This document shows, one piece after another, positions 1 through 12,600 of a stretch of 64,000 bases of DNA. The notes below the pieces were generated by a model. The model was not told the origin of the DNA and searched no databases. It saw nothing but the letters and a program-made list of their open reading frames with translations. Source of the stretch: Anastatus disparis (lineage: Eukaryota > Arthropoda > Insecta > Hymenoptera > Eupelmidae); contig JAFFSR010000229.1 of NCBI GenBank assembly GCA_017163975.1, positions 10,434,001 through 10,498,000 of the forward strand, given 5' to 3'. Position numbers and translations under genes: made by a program. Numbering within the stretch: the first letter of the stretch is position 1; every line of letters begins with the position of its first letter.

Positions 1-3000
1 ATTAAAGAAATCTCGCTAAAGTTTTTAAGTGGAAATTTAATATTACGTAAAGTTGAAGAAATTCAATTAAAATTAAATGGAAAGAAGAAATTTCTTACTT
101 CTTTTATCTTACTTTTACTAATCAAATTCGCGATATTTTTTTCTCTGAAATTAGATCAGTTTGATATTTTATTAAAAATCTAAAAATTATTCATACGGAT
201 GATTATTTATTACTTAATAAGTAATAAATAATCATCCATCCAGTCAATGTAATAAATAAGAGAATCACTTCAATCGTTCTCTCATAAGTCCACTTATACA
301 ATTCACATTTCCCGTATGCGATCCAAACATTCTTACGAGAAAAAAAAGAAATAACACGTGAGATACATCCACACCTTCTTTTTCCGGTCATAACGAAAAC
401 TCCAATTCGAGGACAACTAATATCACTTCAGCTCATGAATACATTTGTGTACACATCCTCTACAACGTTGCACGCTATTTCTTTGAAAATAAGGCAGAGA
501 GAAACAGAAAAGAAGGAAAAAAAATTAAGGCTTAGCCATGCTTATACGAAAAAAAAATCACTTCGTAAAGTTAATGTCTTGCGTGTATAAGTACATCTCG
601 TGACTTTGTAGAAAAAAAAGGCGAATCATTAGCTTTATTATTTACTACTTGGGTGTATTGACTTCAGATTGTACGAAATTCTTTTTTTTTGCTTTATTGG
701 TTAATTAATGCGATTGAATTTTTATAAGCGAGGTATGAAAAGTGTTAATGATGTTTGAATAAGAGCTAATTGGATTTTGATTGCCGATTGATTAGAAGCT
801 ATTTGCTTTCGAACAGTAAATAAAGAAAAATTAGTACAATTAGGTTTTTAGGGCAAAATTAAGATTTTTTTTATGTTATTGGATGGATAAGTTTTTAATC
901 GAATTTGATTAATCATGAGATTTATATTTAATTAAAATAGAATTTAATGAAAAATTAATACAGTGTAAATAAAATGATTTTTACTAATCTGAAATTTGCC
1001 CGTTAACATTTATTAGCTATTAAATCACAAAATTTATTCTAACTAGGTGACTTTTGATTGTAAATAGTTTCACATTTATATTTTATTCATTATGAAATTC
1101 ATTATGAGATACTAATTACCTTCATAATTCTAATAAGATTAAAAAAAAATCTTACATTCTTTGGACGAAATAACATTAAAACCTTAATACGAAAATATTA
1201 TATTTTAGTATAATTACACCTAATGCAAAATGCTAATTATTTTTCTCTTTATCATATCTAAGAAGTGCGTGCGCCCATATTAAAAGGCCATCTAGCAAGA
1301 GAGAGAAGAAAAATTATTATTTTCTTTTTTTAAGTTCAAAGCGTGAAAATCATCAATAACGAATATAAAGCGCGAAAGGGCACTCCTTAATAAGCAGAAG
1401 TCACGAGATCGGACAAAGTGCGATCTATAAATATTAAAAAAAAAGGGAAAATATTATTGGTGTAAAGTGTGGGTAATCTTTTGTATCGTATATACGTTGA
1501 TTCGATGACAGATGGGATGCATATATTTTTGTATTAAAAAACTAAGCATGATTTGTTTTGGTAATTAGTTTGTTGTTTTTTATTTTTCTTACTTTTCTTT
1601 AGTTTTGCATTTATAATAACGTTCATACTAAATGTTATGAATATGAGCTCATTTAATATTTTAAAATATGTTAAATAATTAATTACACTCTTGAGAAATA
1701 CGTTTGCAATTTTTAACTGCTTGCTAAACTAATTTGGTAAAAGTTTCTGCGAAGCCATAAAATTAATAATATGATAAATGATGAAAGTTGATAAACTTTA
1801 GTCTTTGTTAAGAAATAATAAAATTAGGTAAAATTAGGTTAAAAGGTTTTTCAAAGTTTGTTTGTTTTTTTTTTGGCCGATAGAAAGTTCTTTAATTTAT
1901 TTCATATTAAGTTGAAAAATATGTTTGTTCTATAAAGTGGATCAGAGTTTTAAATTAAATTATAAAATTAAATTTGATTAACAAAAATTTAGTCCTCTAT
2001 TCTTGAATAAAGTTGACAAAGATTTAAAAAATTTAGCTTTTTAATTAATGAGAAGTAGATACAAATGGATACGGTGAGACAGTTTGTTTGAATTAAAATG
2101 ATTTCAATATTACTTGAACACTAAAAACATTTTAATTAATTTTATTATTCCTTTCAAGTTGAATAAATTTATTTAACTTTTTCCTATGTTTAATTTAATT
2201 TTATGCATTGTAATTCCTGATATGTTATAATAATGAGTGAAATAAACTTGAAAATTCGATTCACTTTATGAATCCGTTAACTAAATTCTGTATTCAAGTA
2301 ATAATATTATTATACGAATAAGTGGCAAGTTGATAAAAACTTTGAAAAATAATCTAAGGAATTTTATGTATTACATTAAAAAAAACTTGTGCTTTCAATT
2401 TGTATGATATTTTTTGTTCTATCTCAACAATAATGATCACTTTGACTCGAAAAGTGAACCAAAAATAAAACATTTCTTAAGTATAACATTAATATTACAA
2501 TGGTACTTCATTCCCGTCAAATTAGAAATTCATGAAATTAAATAAATTATTAAAATTTATAACAAATTATTAAATAAACAATGATTAAAAAAGACATAGA
2601 ATTTTAAATAAAAATCAATCAATCAATATATTAAAAAATTTGTAAAATTTAAATATTGGAATTTCAAATGATTTCAAATCTTTTTAAATTTAGTTATTAA
2701 ACATCAATTTTTTATTCAACATGTATGAATTTTATAAATGTTATTAAAATATTAAGAATTATTATAACATTTTTGATTTTAATAATAAATCGATTGTAAT
2801 ATATTAAATGAAATTTCATTTGATAGTAAAGGTTATTTCTGAAACAAGCTGTACAGATTATTTTAAAAATTCAATATTTTTCAATTAGGCTCAGTTTTTT
2901 TTAGTTAATAAAGTGACCACGGGTAAGGTAGAAATAAAGTGCCATAGGCAACATGGAAGTGAATATTTTTTCCACAAGTAATTATGAGCCCCCAAAAAAA

Positions 3001-3173
3001 TATGCGACTTCACTCCCTAGTTGCATAATGTACTATTATGTGTATTTATTCAAATAAATCAATTTGTGTAAACAAAGTAATAAAGCTTACAACAAAAAAA
3101 GAAAAATTTATTAAGAATACTATTCTTTTTTTTAAAAATTTAAGTTATACACCAAATTTGTTTTAATTTTTAC
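1..3173. other. AT-rich non-coding sequence (intron or intergenic)
   Basis: No exon with usable splice sites was found here on either strand. It lies downstream of the donor of the minus-strand exon at 3174-3359, so it is probably intron of that gene. The only distinct structure is a 41-bp near-perfect palindrome at 197-237. A slightly GC-richer patch at about 1261-1440 holds no convincing reading frame. Confidence 0.5.
197..237. repeat. 41-bp perfect palindrome (20-bp arms, 1-base centre)
   Basis: The left arm GGATGATTATTTATTACTTA is followed by a single A and then its exact reverse complement, ending at 237. Arms this long with no loop are not expected by chance even in AT-rich DNA. It could be a collapsed MITE or foldback remnant, or a cruciform-prone site. 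The sequence does not say which. Confidence 0.85.
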
Positions 3174-3359
3174 CTGTGACGTACCAAGCCGAGGTACACT
3201 TATTGTATTACGACTGGCACGAAGTTGGCTACCAGTATCAATCCTGAGAATACCTTGTGACTGAGGTCTTTGCGAAGCTCTAATTGTATTTTCAGACTGT
3301 TGCTCTGGCGATTGAGGTGATTCCATTAAAGGATTTTGACTTTCCTCCATACCGTTAAT
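3174..3359 (-). CDS. Start exon of an unrecognised minus-strand gene (partial)
   Basis: This reads as an exon with a good acceptor (TTAATAAACAG before 3359) and a donor (CACAG|GTAAAAAT after 3174). A methionine at 3350 opens 59 codons that reach the donor in phase 0. The peptide begins MEESQNPLMES and is rich in Ser, Gln and Arg (for example SPEQQSE, RASQRPQSQG, RLGTSQ), so it is probably a disordered N-terminus. Codon composition is clearly more GC-rich than the surroundings. The nine bases between acceptor and ATG would be 5' UTR, implying an upstream leader exon, perhaps near 4.1-4.4 kb. The rest of the gene must lie beyond the left edge. I do not recognise the family. It could be an alternative 3' exon of the NOS1AP locus, but NOS1AP already ends with its own conserved tail and stop at 6150, so a separate downstream gene is more likely. 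Confidence 0.5.
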
Positions 3360-4436
3360 CTGTTTATTAAATGTACGTTTTATTTATTTTTTTTATTTTA
3401 TGTAATATACAAATGAATTTTAACGTCGATCATTTATTAAATGCAGTATGGTGTAGTTAATTAAAAGTTGAATCAAATGTTTTTATAAAAAATGTCAATT
3501 ATAAGAACAAAAATATGTAATACTTTTTTCTTTATTCAGATAATTAGGTGTTTAAATAAAAATAAAGATTTTGTACCTTATTATTCTTTATATTGTCCAT
3601 TTATTTATGTTTTATAATTTTATTACTAAATAATAATTTTTTAAAAAGTTTTTTTAAAAAAAACTTAGTAAGAACTTTTTTCTTCTTGAAACTGTATGTA
3701 TTTTTTGTTTAATTTTGTTTCTAAAAATGATATTTATAAATACGGAAGATAAACTATATTATTTGAGATTTAACATACATTATATAAACATTTTTAAATA
3801 TGAAAACAATATGAGAGTAGTTGTATTAAAATTTAACAACAAAAATATTTCTATACTCTTAATATAAGTTTTGGATTAAAAAATACTCAACGTAAATATA
3901 AATCATATGAAATATTCAATTACAAAATAAAATATTTAAAATAAGTAATAAATATTCCTAAAACTTAAAATAAAATTCAATTTCAACTCAATACAAACTG
4001 ACAAGGAAATTTTTAAAAATTTCTATAATCAATTTTACAAAATAATAGAACACCACTGCCAACGAAAAGAAAAAAAAATTCTTCAATCAAAAAGCTTCGT
4101 TTGTCACACAACACTAGTTTCTCTCAGCACGCTGCACTTTAATAACACACGGCGATTATAACTTTTAACGCCCTAGAGCTCGGCTGAACAACTAAAAAGT
4201 TATACGCTCTTGTAACACCTTTTGAAAAAAAAAATGTGTAAATAATCGGTTAAAAAGAAAGGGAACATAGGAAAAAAAAGGAAAACAAAATGAGTGAGAA
4301 AAGGTAAAAAAAGGAAAAAAAAAGTTGAATGAAATGTATAAAGGCTTAGTAAAAGTAACGAAGGTAAATGCGTGACGTTCCTTTTTATCTGGCACTCCTA
4401 TTCCCTCGTTGATCCCTCGTGCAACGCGCCTAAAGG

Positions 4437-4443
4437 TATATAA
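4437..4443 (-). promoter_or_regulatory. Candidate TATA box for the left gene
   Basis: TATATAA on the plus strand (TTATATA on the minus strand) sits in an otherwise GC-richer block. About 30 bp further along the minus strand is the segment around 4410 (GCGCGTTGCACGAGGG), and the left gene's start exon lies roughly 1.1 kb beyond. The motif reads on both strands, so a plus-strand promoter is equally possible. In DNA this AT-rich the motif alone is weak evidence. Confidence 0.22.
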
Positions 4444-6019
4444 GTTTTATTTCAGCTCAAGAGAGCGAAGGAGGAAGAAGAGAGAAAAAAAAGAAGCAGA
4501 AGAGCAAGAGAGAAGGGAGCTTTCAGGGAGTTTTGAGCAAACAATTTACTAGAATGAATTAATTAGAGTACATTCGTGGCCACGTGGCTCACAAGGACTT
4601 TATTTCTTTACAGTTCTCTCTTTTTTTTTTATATTTTCAACGACCTCTTACGAGAGCTTTTTTTTATTCTTTCTTACAAAGTTGTTTATGATACGCTTGA
4701 GTCTATACATATGCTTATGAGTTTATAGGATTTTAATTATCTTTTCTGATTCTCGTGAACTTAATGAATCCTATTTTTTTTTCTTTTAATTGTATATATA
4801 CAGTATTTACTACAATTTCTTTTAGGTGAGCTTTAACAATGACGTTTTAAGAAAGGAAGGTATAGTATAGGGTATAGTTAAAAAAATACTGCATCCTATG
4901 AGTATATATAGATATAGCGATTGAATGATTATACGTATGCGAGTTACTTTATTTTTATTTCTTTTTTAAATAGTCGAAGTAAATAGTATTCATGAATGTA
5001 GTTCATAGTTAGTATAGGTTTTATTTTTATTTCTTTGCCTTTTTTTTGCACGTTTGTTTTTAAAGCAGCTTTGGCATATTATTTAGGTTTACTTTATCGA
5101 ACGTAAGTTAATTTTTTAATAAGTATTTTTATACTTTTGTGTAATACAAATGAGTCTATAATATAAACTTATAAAATTAAAAGATGTAGAGAAAATACAA
5201 AATGAAAAATGAAAAATTCTTGCTTTTGGAATAATATTAACTTATTGCACATATCTAAGTCTTTCAATTTATGCTAGTATAAAATAATTACAATTTATTA
5301 TTGTAACAGCTTATAATAGTAAAAATCAATCATTATCAAGATACGCTATGTTATTGAAGCAAAACATAATTTAAAGAAATTAAATAATGGTTTAACTAAA
5401 CATAAAAATTCTATTTTTTCATCTTACAACACTATAAGCTTTCATTATTTCTATCACTCTATTAATATTTGGCCGTTTCATTATTATCACCGTTGACGCT
5501 TTATTTTTTAAACCTTACAAGTATACCTTATAACATATGAGTCGAAAAAAGTACATAAAAGTTATTTTTGTTTTTATTATTAATAGGTTTTAGATTGTTA
5601 TACAAGCTATCACTGAGTATTTTCTTCTTGTCCTTTTAACTCGCAGTAGTTCAGTTTATTGATTTTTAAGTTAAGGGTTTGTAAAAGTACTAGCTTATTT
5701 TTAATTTTACATTTTGACGTTTTAACAGGTTTTTGCGATAAATAATGTTTATGTGCTTGAATTTAATTTTTAATTAATACTACTAAAATCTTATAAATTT
5801 TGATATAAAACTTCAAATTATTTTACAAATTCAAAAACATTCGTTAGCTTGATTTTAAAAATTTAAACTTTTTTATTAACAACAATTTTATATAAGGTAT
5901 TGTCAAAAATCATTTAGTAGAAAAAAATTTTTGATTTTAATATTCAACTTTATAATAAATTGGATAACTTCGAAATAAAATAAATCAATATTTTAATTTT
6001 AGAATTCTAATACCCCAAT

Positions 6020-6025
6020 TTTATT
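6020..6025 (-). terminator. Candidate poly(A) signal of NOS1AP
   Basis: TTTATT on the plus strand reads AATAAA on the minus strand, about 125 bases after the NOS1AP stop codon. Another AATAAA lies near 5872-5878. The hexamer is frequent in AT-rich sequence, so use of either site is inferred only from position. Confidence 0.35.
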
Positions 6026-6149
6026 AAATTGAATATCGCAGAGTGGCTGTTGAAACGTCAAAATCATAGCGCTATCCATCCTCTCTCCAAAATCCAACAA
6101 ATATTCATGATATTCATGAAATACATATATACACTATTATAATTAACTA

Positions 6150-6632
6150 TTATTGACTATTGCGTCGCAACAGCCGAGGCAACTCGGACACGAAATCCAG
6201 TCTTTCCTCGTCGCTACAATCATCTTCGGATTCAACGATTTTTGGCATCGAATCACCATTTTTATTACTTTCGGATTGAGTTAATAAAATCACTGGATTG
6301 TTATTTTGCCGATAACAAGTCTCCGTTTGCACGGCCTTGCTGTGACCAACTGGTGGCGGATCGAGTACGAGCGGACGCATGAGATCGTGTAAATTATTGC
6401 GTAATGGCAAAGGTGAATTGTTTTTCGTCGGTGGTGAATTTTGACATTTACATGGTAAAGGTTTGATGAACGATGGCTCTTGAACAGATTCAGAAAGGCT
6501 GCGTGGTCGATCCAAGGAACGTGAACGTTGAGATGAATTTTGTTGCTGATAGTTCTGTGAACGGCGTATACGCGAAGGTCTTGGTAATGTTGATGATGGC
6601 GATAATGGCGATAATGGCGGTTGAGCCGAACG
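6150..6632 (-). CDS. NOS1AP: NOS1AP exon 10: linker, acidic tail and stop
   Basis: The acceptor TTGATTTCAG precedes 6632, and 160 codons run to TAA at 6150-6152. It opens with a Pro/Ser repeat ([10 protein letters not shown]), then an Arg/Ser-rich stretch ([14 protein letters not shown]) that is a plausible phosphorylation or 14-3-3 target, and a C-terminal block ([22 protein letters not shown]). That block aligns with the vertebrate SEERDSW...EELPRLL region, which fixes the identity and the frame. Nothing resembling a C-terminal PDZ ligand follows. Confidence 0.9.
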   Translation of the reverse strand, partial: RSAQPPLSPLSPSSTLPRPSRIRRSQNYQQQNSSQRSRSLDRPRSLSESVQEPSFIKPLPCKCQNSPPTKNNSPLPLRNNLHDLMRPLVLDPPPVGHSKAVQTETCYRQNNNPVILLTQSESNKNGDSMPKIVESEDDCSDEERLDFVSELPRLLRRNSQ

Positions 6633-9600
6633 CTGAAATCAATAATAAAAAATTTAGTCATCTTTTATTTGAGACGAATAATAATTAAAACAATTATCAC
6701 TGGCAATAATTTAAATAATTGTTATGTAGAACATAAATGATTAAAATCTTTTAATAGATTGATTTTAAAACTAATAATTTTTATTTCGAGTTTAATACAA
6801 TTTATTCAAAATTTAGTTTAAAATTAGTTTAGTAAATTTGAACGTAAAATTTTGAAAGGACTTAAAAATGATTTTAAAAGTTATAAAATTCAAAAGTTTT
6901 TTTTTATGATTCTATTATGGTTTTACGATTTACGTTCCTAAAAGTTATGCATTATTCATAATAGCGAAACGTAAAGTAAACGGAGTATGTAAAAAGGAAA
7001 ACGTACGCATATTTGCTGGTTCCGTAGAAGGAATATTTGAGCACATATTACAAACATAACATATTATTCCATTTTAGATGAAATATTTTTTTTTTTTTAA
7101 ATATGATTTTGAAATACAAATAAAGAAAAACCAGAAAATAAAAATATTTGAGCTAGATATAAAAAACTAACATCAGTAAACAATTTACACAAATAGAAGA
7201 TTGAATAATATCACAGTTAAATAAACATCAACTTTAGTAGGACATTTTATTGAAAAATATTTCAATTCACAATAAAAAAGGAATAAATTAAAAAAAATAA
7301 ATTTGAACTCAATTATTTTTATATCATCTTTTAAACTTACAGGTCTCCCAGTAGGTGGTAATGTGAAAGCAGATCCATAATGATGATTAGGTATAGGTAC
7401 ATTTTGGTACAACGACGTCGTATAAGGACTAGCAACTGAACGTAAATTATCCCACAATTGATTTTGATAGCGCATTAATTGCTGTTCATCGTTACAATTA
7501 CTCGCTGAAGATGATGGCCGAGGAAAGCCAAGTGGATTTGGATAGTATAATGACGTTGGTTCTAATGGTAAGTACATACCATGAGTATGATGATCCCAAG
7601 GTGTATTGTACTAGAAGAAATTTTTATTATTAATTTATGATAGATTACAAATTTGTATATTATTTGTTTCAGCTACTTTGTCCACTGTTTAGAATTTAAA
7701 ACTAAACTATTGATTGTTATAAAGGAATAATGTACATTAAAATAATAAATAAAGTGCCTATTTCTATATTTAGAATCTACTTTTTGACTATTTTTCTAAA
7801 CATTACAGTATTGTGGAAAATATCTATTAAACTCAAGTAATAAACATAATTTATTATAAAATAAATTAATTAATAATCTTTTGTTAAAGGATGTTTATTA
7901 ACTATTCTAAATGAGAGTATTTCAAGTCCAATATCTGCTGAAACTAGTTTAAAATGAACAAAAAATCAATAATTATTAAAATATTGTTTTATTATTCTAT
8001 GTATTTTACCAACAAAATTTTTTTAATAAATTTTAAATATTTTTTAAATTTATAAACATACTAATAAAAATGTATTACCTAACATTTGTTGGTAGCACAA
8101 ACTCCAAAATCTCGAGGAAAGACCTGTTAGGCAATATTGGCACAGCAGCTTTTAGTATGCAGAGTTATTTTTCAAATCCTATAGCGGCTATTTTTTTTTT
8201 TTATTTATTTTTACTTTTTTTTTCGTTAACTCACGCATTATTGCTAGCATTTATTTTTCTTTTGGCGATTCTTTATAAGCTTCAAACCACGCTTAAAAAA
8301 CGAAAGACAAAATAATGATAAAGATGTTTGGATAAATTTTATAAATTAACGACTAGTGCCAGAGCAGACGGTTATGTGAAATATTTTTTTGTTTAATATA
8401 TTGACATCAGCAACAAGTTTGCATTTTTTTTTAATTATACAATACATTTCTTATAAATTAAACAATAACAAAATAAGCACAATTCATGACATAACACTGA
8501 GGAAGGATAAAATAAAGCTTGCGAAAATAAAAACAAAATAATTCTGTAAAAAAAAGTTTATTAAAAAACATTAAAAAAAGAATTAGCGTACATGCTTATC
8601 TGTAACGTAAAAGTACAAAATCCATCTATGAAAAATCGCAAGAAAATCAAGTAGCACTGTGTTTAAGTTCTTTATAAGAACACAATTAAAAACATTACGT
8701 GTATGACAAAAACTAAGAATTACAATTTTTTTCTTCTTAATATTTAAAAAATTACTTTTAAAATATAGAATTAAAATCTTAAAAAAATTTTGAATTAAAA
8801 TTAAATTAAAATAAATAATTGAATACAATCTTCTTAGTTTTTCACTTCTATACTGGCTCTATAAATTTTAAATTAATTTTCACGTATACAATATATCACT
8901 ATAAATTTTCGTACAAAATCTGTGAATATTGATACAAATATTGCCGTAAGCAAATTAATACGAAAAAGCTTCTAAAATTCCATAATTCTATTTTGTTAAC
9001 TTGTGTATTTTCTTACATCTTAACTGATTGGAAATACTTTTAATTGATCAGTTTTTTTCAGATTTACAATTTCATTTTTGTTTAATCCCAATCTAATAGT
9101 TTTTTCAACAGTTCTTATGTAATTAAACAAACTACATATTATTATAATAATTAATATACTAACTGCGGACTTTATCAAAATAAACCAGTTCGGACTGGCG
9201 ATTGATCAGTCGTAATAACTAGAAATTCTATCAACTTTCTTTTTTAACATTCGCTATTAAAAAAAATTCTATACTAAAATTTTCGTTCAATTTTTAATCG
9301 AACGAAATTTTATTCAGTCAATAATAATATTATCATTTTTTTCTTTCATCCAGTTTTAAAACGTTAAATTTATCTTAATGTTTTATTTCAGTCAAACTGG
9401 ATACACTGAAAAAAATAATTTCACTACTGCAAACAAAATCATGCATTTTTTAATGTAAGTACTTGCTTTAAGTTAAGATTTCTTAACAGTTAAAATTTTG
9501 AAAAATTTGCAAATGTACATGAAAATTTCCATTTATTTTATCAAATTTTACATTCATAATATCTCGATTATGTATTATTAATTTAAATTACAAAGATTAA

Positions 9601-12600
9601 TTAAAAATCTTTTTTTCATAAATATTTTACCAAATTACATATTGGTAGCCAATTAAACAGTTCATTAAATATCAACGTACATTTGCCAATCTTAAAAAAT
9701 CGCTTTAAAGCTACGCGATACTGAAAAACGGCTTCATTTATACAAACGAAAACCACATTAGCTAATCATTAAAGAATAAAAAAAAAAGAAACTATCAACT
9801 TAGTGCAACAAACTGTATCACCTCTTCACACATGAAAATAAATTTTTGTGTACACACAAAACACATACAACGACGACATATAGTGTATCGATATATGCAC
9901 AAAGATGAACGATTAAAAAAAAAAAAGGAAGAAAAATATATCGATGCAGCAAAATAAGAGAGAAAAAAATAAAAATTGTAAATTAAGCATTTATAATTCA
10001 TCAGCCAAGCGATGAGGATAACGTGTGTCAAGGAATGCGATATAAGGTTACCTGGCCGAGGCCCGTAATATCGGCGACCGTTGTGCCTTGATTTAACGTT
10101 CCGGCATTTGTTATCTGACCAGGCTGGCCTGTCAATGGTACACCACTGATACGCTCGTGCTCGCGCAAATGGCTTACCAATGCTGCTATGTGCTCCAATA
10201 ATTCCTTATTTTGTACTAACAGCTGATGCGTTCTCGCCTGAAAATTTCAAGTTTCATTTTAATTAATAAAATTGTTTATTTTTATATGTGATTAATTATA
10301 AATGAAATTTTTTAATTGAAATTTCTTTTATTCAATAATATAAGGCTAAACAATTGTAAAAAGGAAAAGTACAATTTTGAAATATAAATCAATCCTTCAA
10401 TAATATTTTAATAATAATCAGATTCTAGATAAATAGCTTTTAATATCCAAAGCGTCGTGAAAAAATAAAAAAATCTTATGATTTATTCAAATTACATTTC
10501 AAAAGTTATAATTTAAAAGCACTTCTATTATTACATTCAAATTTATACGAACGAAAAACCGTTTAGTATAAACAATTACGTAATAAATAATTTACGATTA
10601 GTTTCCATTGTTAAAATAAACAAACAAAAGCAGCTCCTAAAACTACTACTTTCTAAAGTACTAAATTTTCCAATAAAGAAAGAGACAAGAACCTCTTACT
10701 TTATCCTCCGTATTATCATCATCGGCGTCACCTTTTGCCATTACATTATTTAAAAAACTAACTTATTCACCACATATGTAGAAATGAAACAAAAGATAGA
10801 AAGGCATATGGATATGCATGCATAAACTTTTACCTGCGCCTCGACACGCGCTGCGGTCTCAGCAGCAAGCTGATCTTGAAGTAATCTTGCATGCGCTACA
10901 GCTGCACGTGTTTGTTGACTTTGTTGGTCCAAACGTTCCCGTAACAGTTGTATCTCGTGTTTCAGAGTGGTTAATTCACTGTTCATCAGCTGCTCTGATA
11001 TGGCGTTGCCCTGTTGTACATGGGTGAAAAAGAAAGATTTTTATTTTTTTGTTGTTGTAGTTGTTTTATTTTACTATTTGTTTTGCTTTTGTCAAATGAG
11101 TCATATTGTGCGCACTGAGAAGAGTAATGGATATGCTATCTTTTTATGTTATTTGATGCGATAATTGCTGGAAGTTTTTGATTTTACTTTTTGAGAAAGG
11201 ATAAAGTAGTAGCGTGAATTATAAGTTGACAATTTGTTATAAAATCTATTTCACGGAGAAATATTTTATAGAGAAAATTACTATATCACATAATAACCGT
11301 GAGACGTACTTAATTTTATATAAAAATTACCATTTATTTATATAGAAACAATTAATATGAACATAGGAAAATTTACTTGGTGTATATAAAATATTTACTA
11401 TGAATGAAGCAACTTTTACTATATAAATACTAATTTTTATAAAAATTCAAGTATGTCCCACGGTTACAGTGTGATATAGTAATTTTACTCCGTGCGAGCC
11501 AAAACGTACATTTTGTAATTGAAAGAAAACAAATTATGTAAACACGACGTAAAAAAGTTATTTTTTTTAAATAAAAAAGTTATTTTTTTTAAATAACTTT
11601 TTTTCTAATAAAAACAATTCGTGAGCAAATCAACAGCAGTTTATTATTCCGTATGATGCATTGTTTGCTTATTGGCGCATCGTTAAATAAAAAAAAAGAC
11701 TAAAGAAAAACTAATTATCAATTAGCGCATTAGCATACAATACGCGTAAATAAATTTTATAGCGCATGATGCGCGCGCTATAATTAATCGAACGATTGGA
11801 AAAAATATTTTTACGAAACAGAAGAAAAACTATTAATTATGATGCTGATGATAATCGTGGAAATAATTGTATGCGTAAAAGTGATAATGAATTTTATAAT
11901 TAATAATGTTGCGTTTTCGCGTTTTTATTATATTTTTAAAAAGTTGTGCGAGTCCTCGCATTTTCCAAAATGTATAAAACATTATTTTCGAAATTAACCT
12001 TTTTTTTCATTTTTTTTATGTAATAAATTCAAAATTTTACAAATTGAACTTGGGGATCAGGTTAAAGCGACTATTTTGCATCTCTTGGTTATAAATTACA
12101 CCACATTTACTAAAAATTTTGCAAAATTCAAAAAGTAAAGGAACGTTTTATTCCATTATTACAATTTATTATCTCTATAAATTATTTCTGCGCCATTATT
12201 TAACAATTCTTGGGTTAATTTTTCTTGTAATTAATTTTAATAATCTTGAGTATTAATTTTTTCAAAATTAAAGGGTTAATTTTAAAAGAATTGATAATTC
12301 TAATATACGAGAACGAGAAAATATTTATTTTTAACTTGTACATTCTATTAATCTCTACTTTTTTATTAACATGATAAAAAAATGTTTTATTTTTTATAAT
12401 ATTATTATAAAATCTTTATTAATAAAAAAAATAATAACGTCATGCATCATCAGGAAGCAAAAGCGTCGCACTTTACAACCGCAAAATGTTATAACACGGT
12501 GTCGTCGCTATATATATCTTCTCGTTCAAACGCTCGAGTGCAAGTAAGTTTCAAATTACTATTAGCTCATGTGTCTACCTTTTTCTTTTTGTTTATTTTT

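Larger units (their letters stand above)
3360..6149. other. Intergenic region between the left gene and the NOS1AP 3' end
   Basis: This stretch is mostly AT-rich with long A/T runs and no supported exon. A more GC-rich patch at about 4090-4520 is the best place for the promoter and leader of the left minus-strand gene. The right part (about 5.9-6.15 kb) should be the NOS1AP 3' UTR. Confidence 0.4.

Noticed and set aside
4192..4395. 67-codon minus-strand frame (MPDKKERHAF start)
   Set aside because: After about 20 residues it is poly(Phe) from A-rich DNA, with no donor where the composition changes.
8070..8315. Plus-strand 81-codon frame with a hydrophobic middle
   Set aside because: After about 35 residues it becomes Phe/Leu runs produced by poly(T). 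The GC-richer first part (8085-8170) has no consistent splice sites on either strand. Possibly an old repeat fragment.
10692..10742. Short acidic frame ([14 protein letters not shown]) followed by GTAAGAG on the minus strand
   Set aside because: It looked like a NOS1AP micro-exon. However, exon 7 (ending EAQ) joins exon 8 (starting ARTHQLL) exactly as in vertebrates, and no acceptor gives a frame-preserving insertion.
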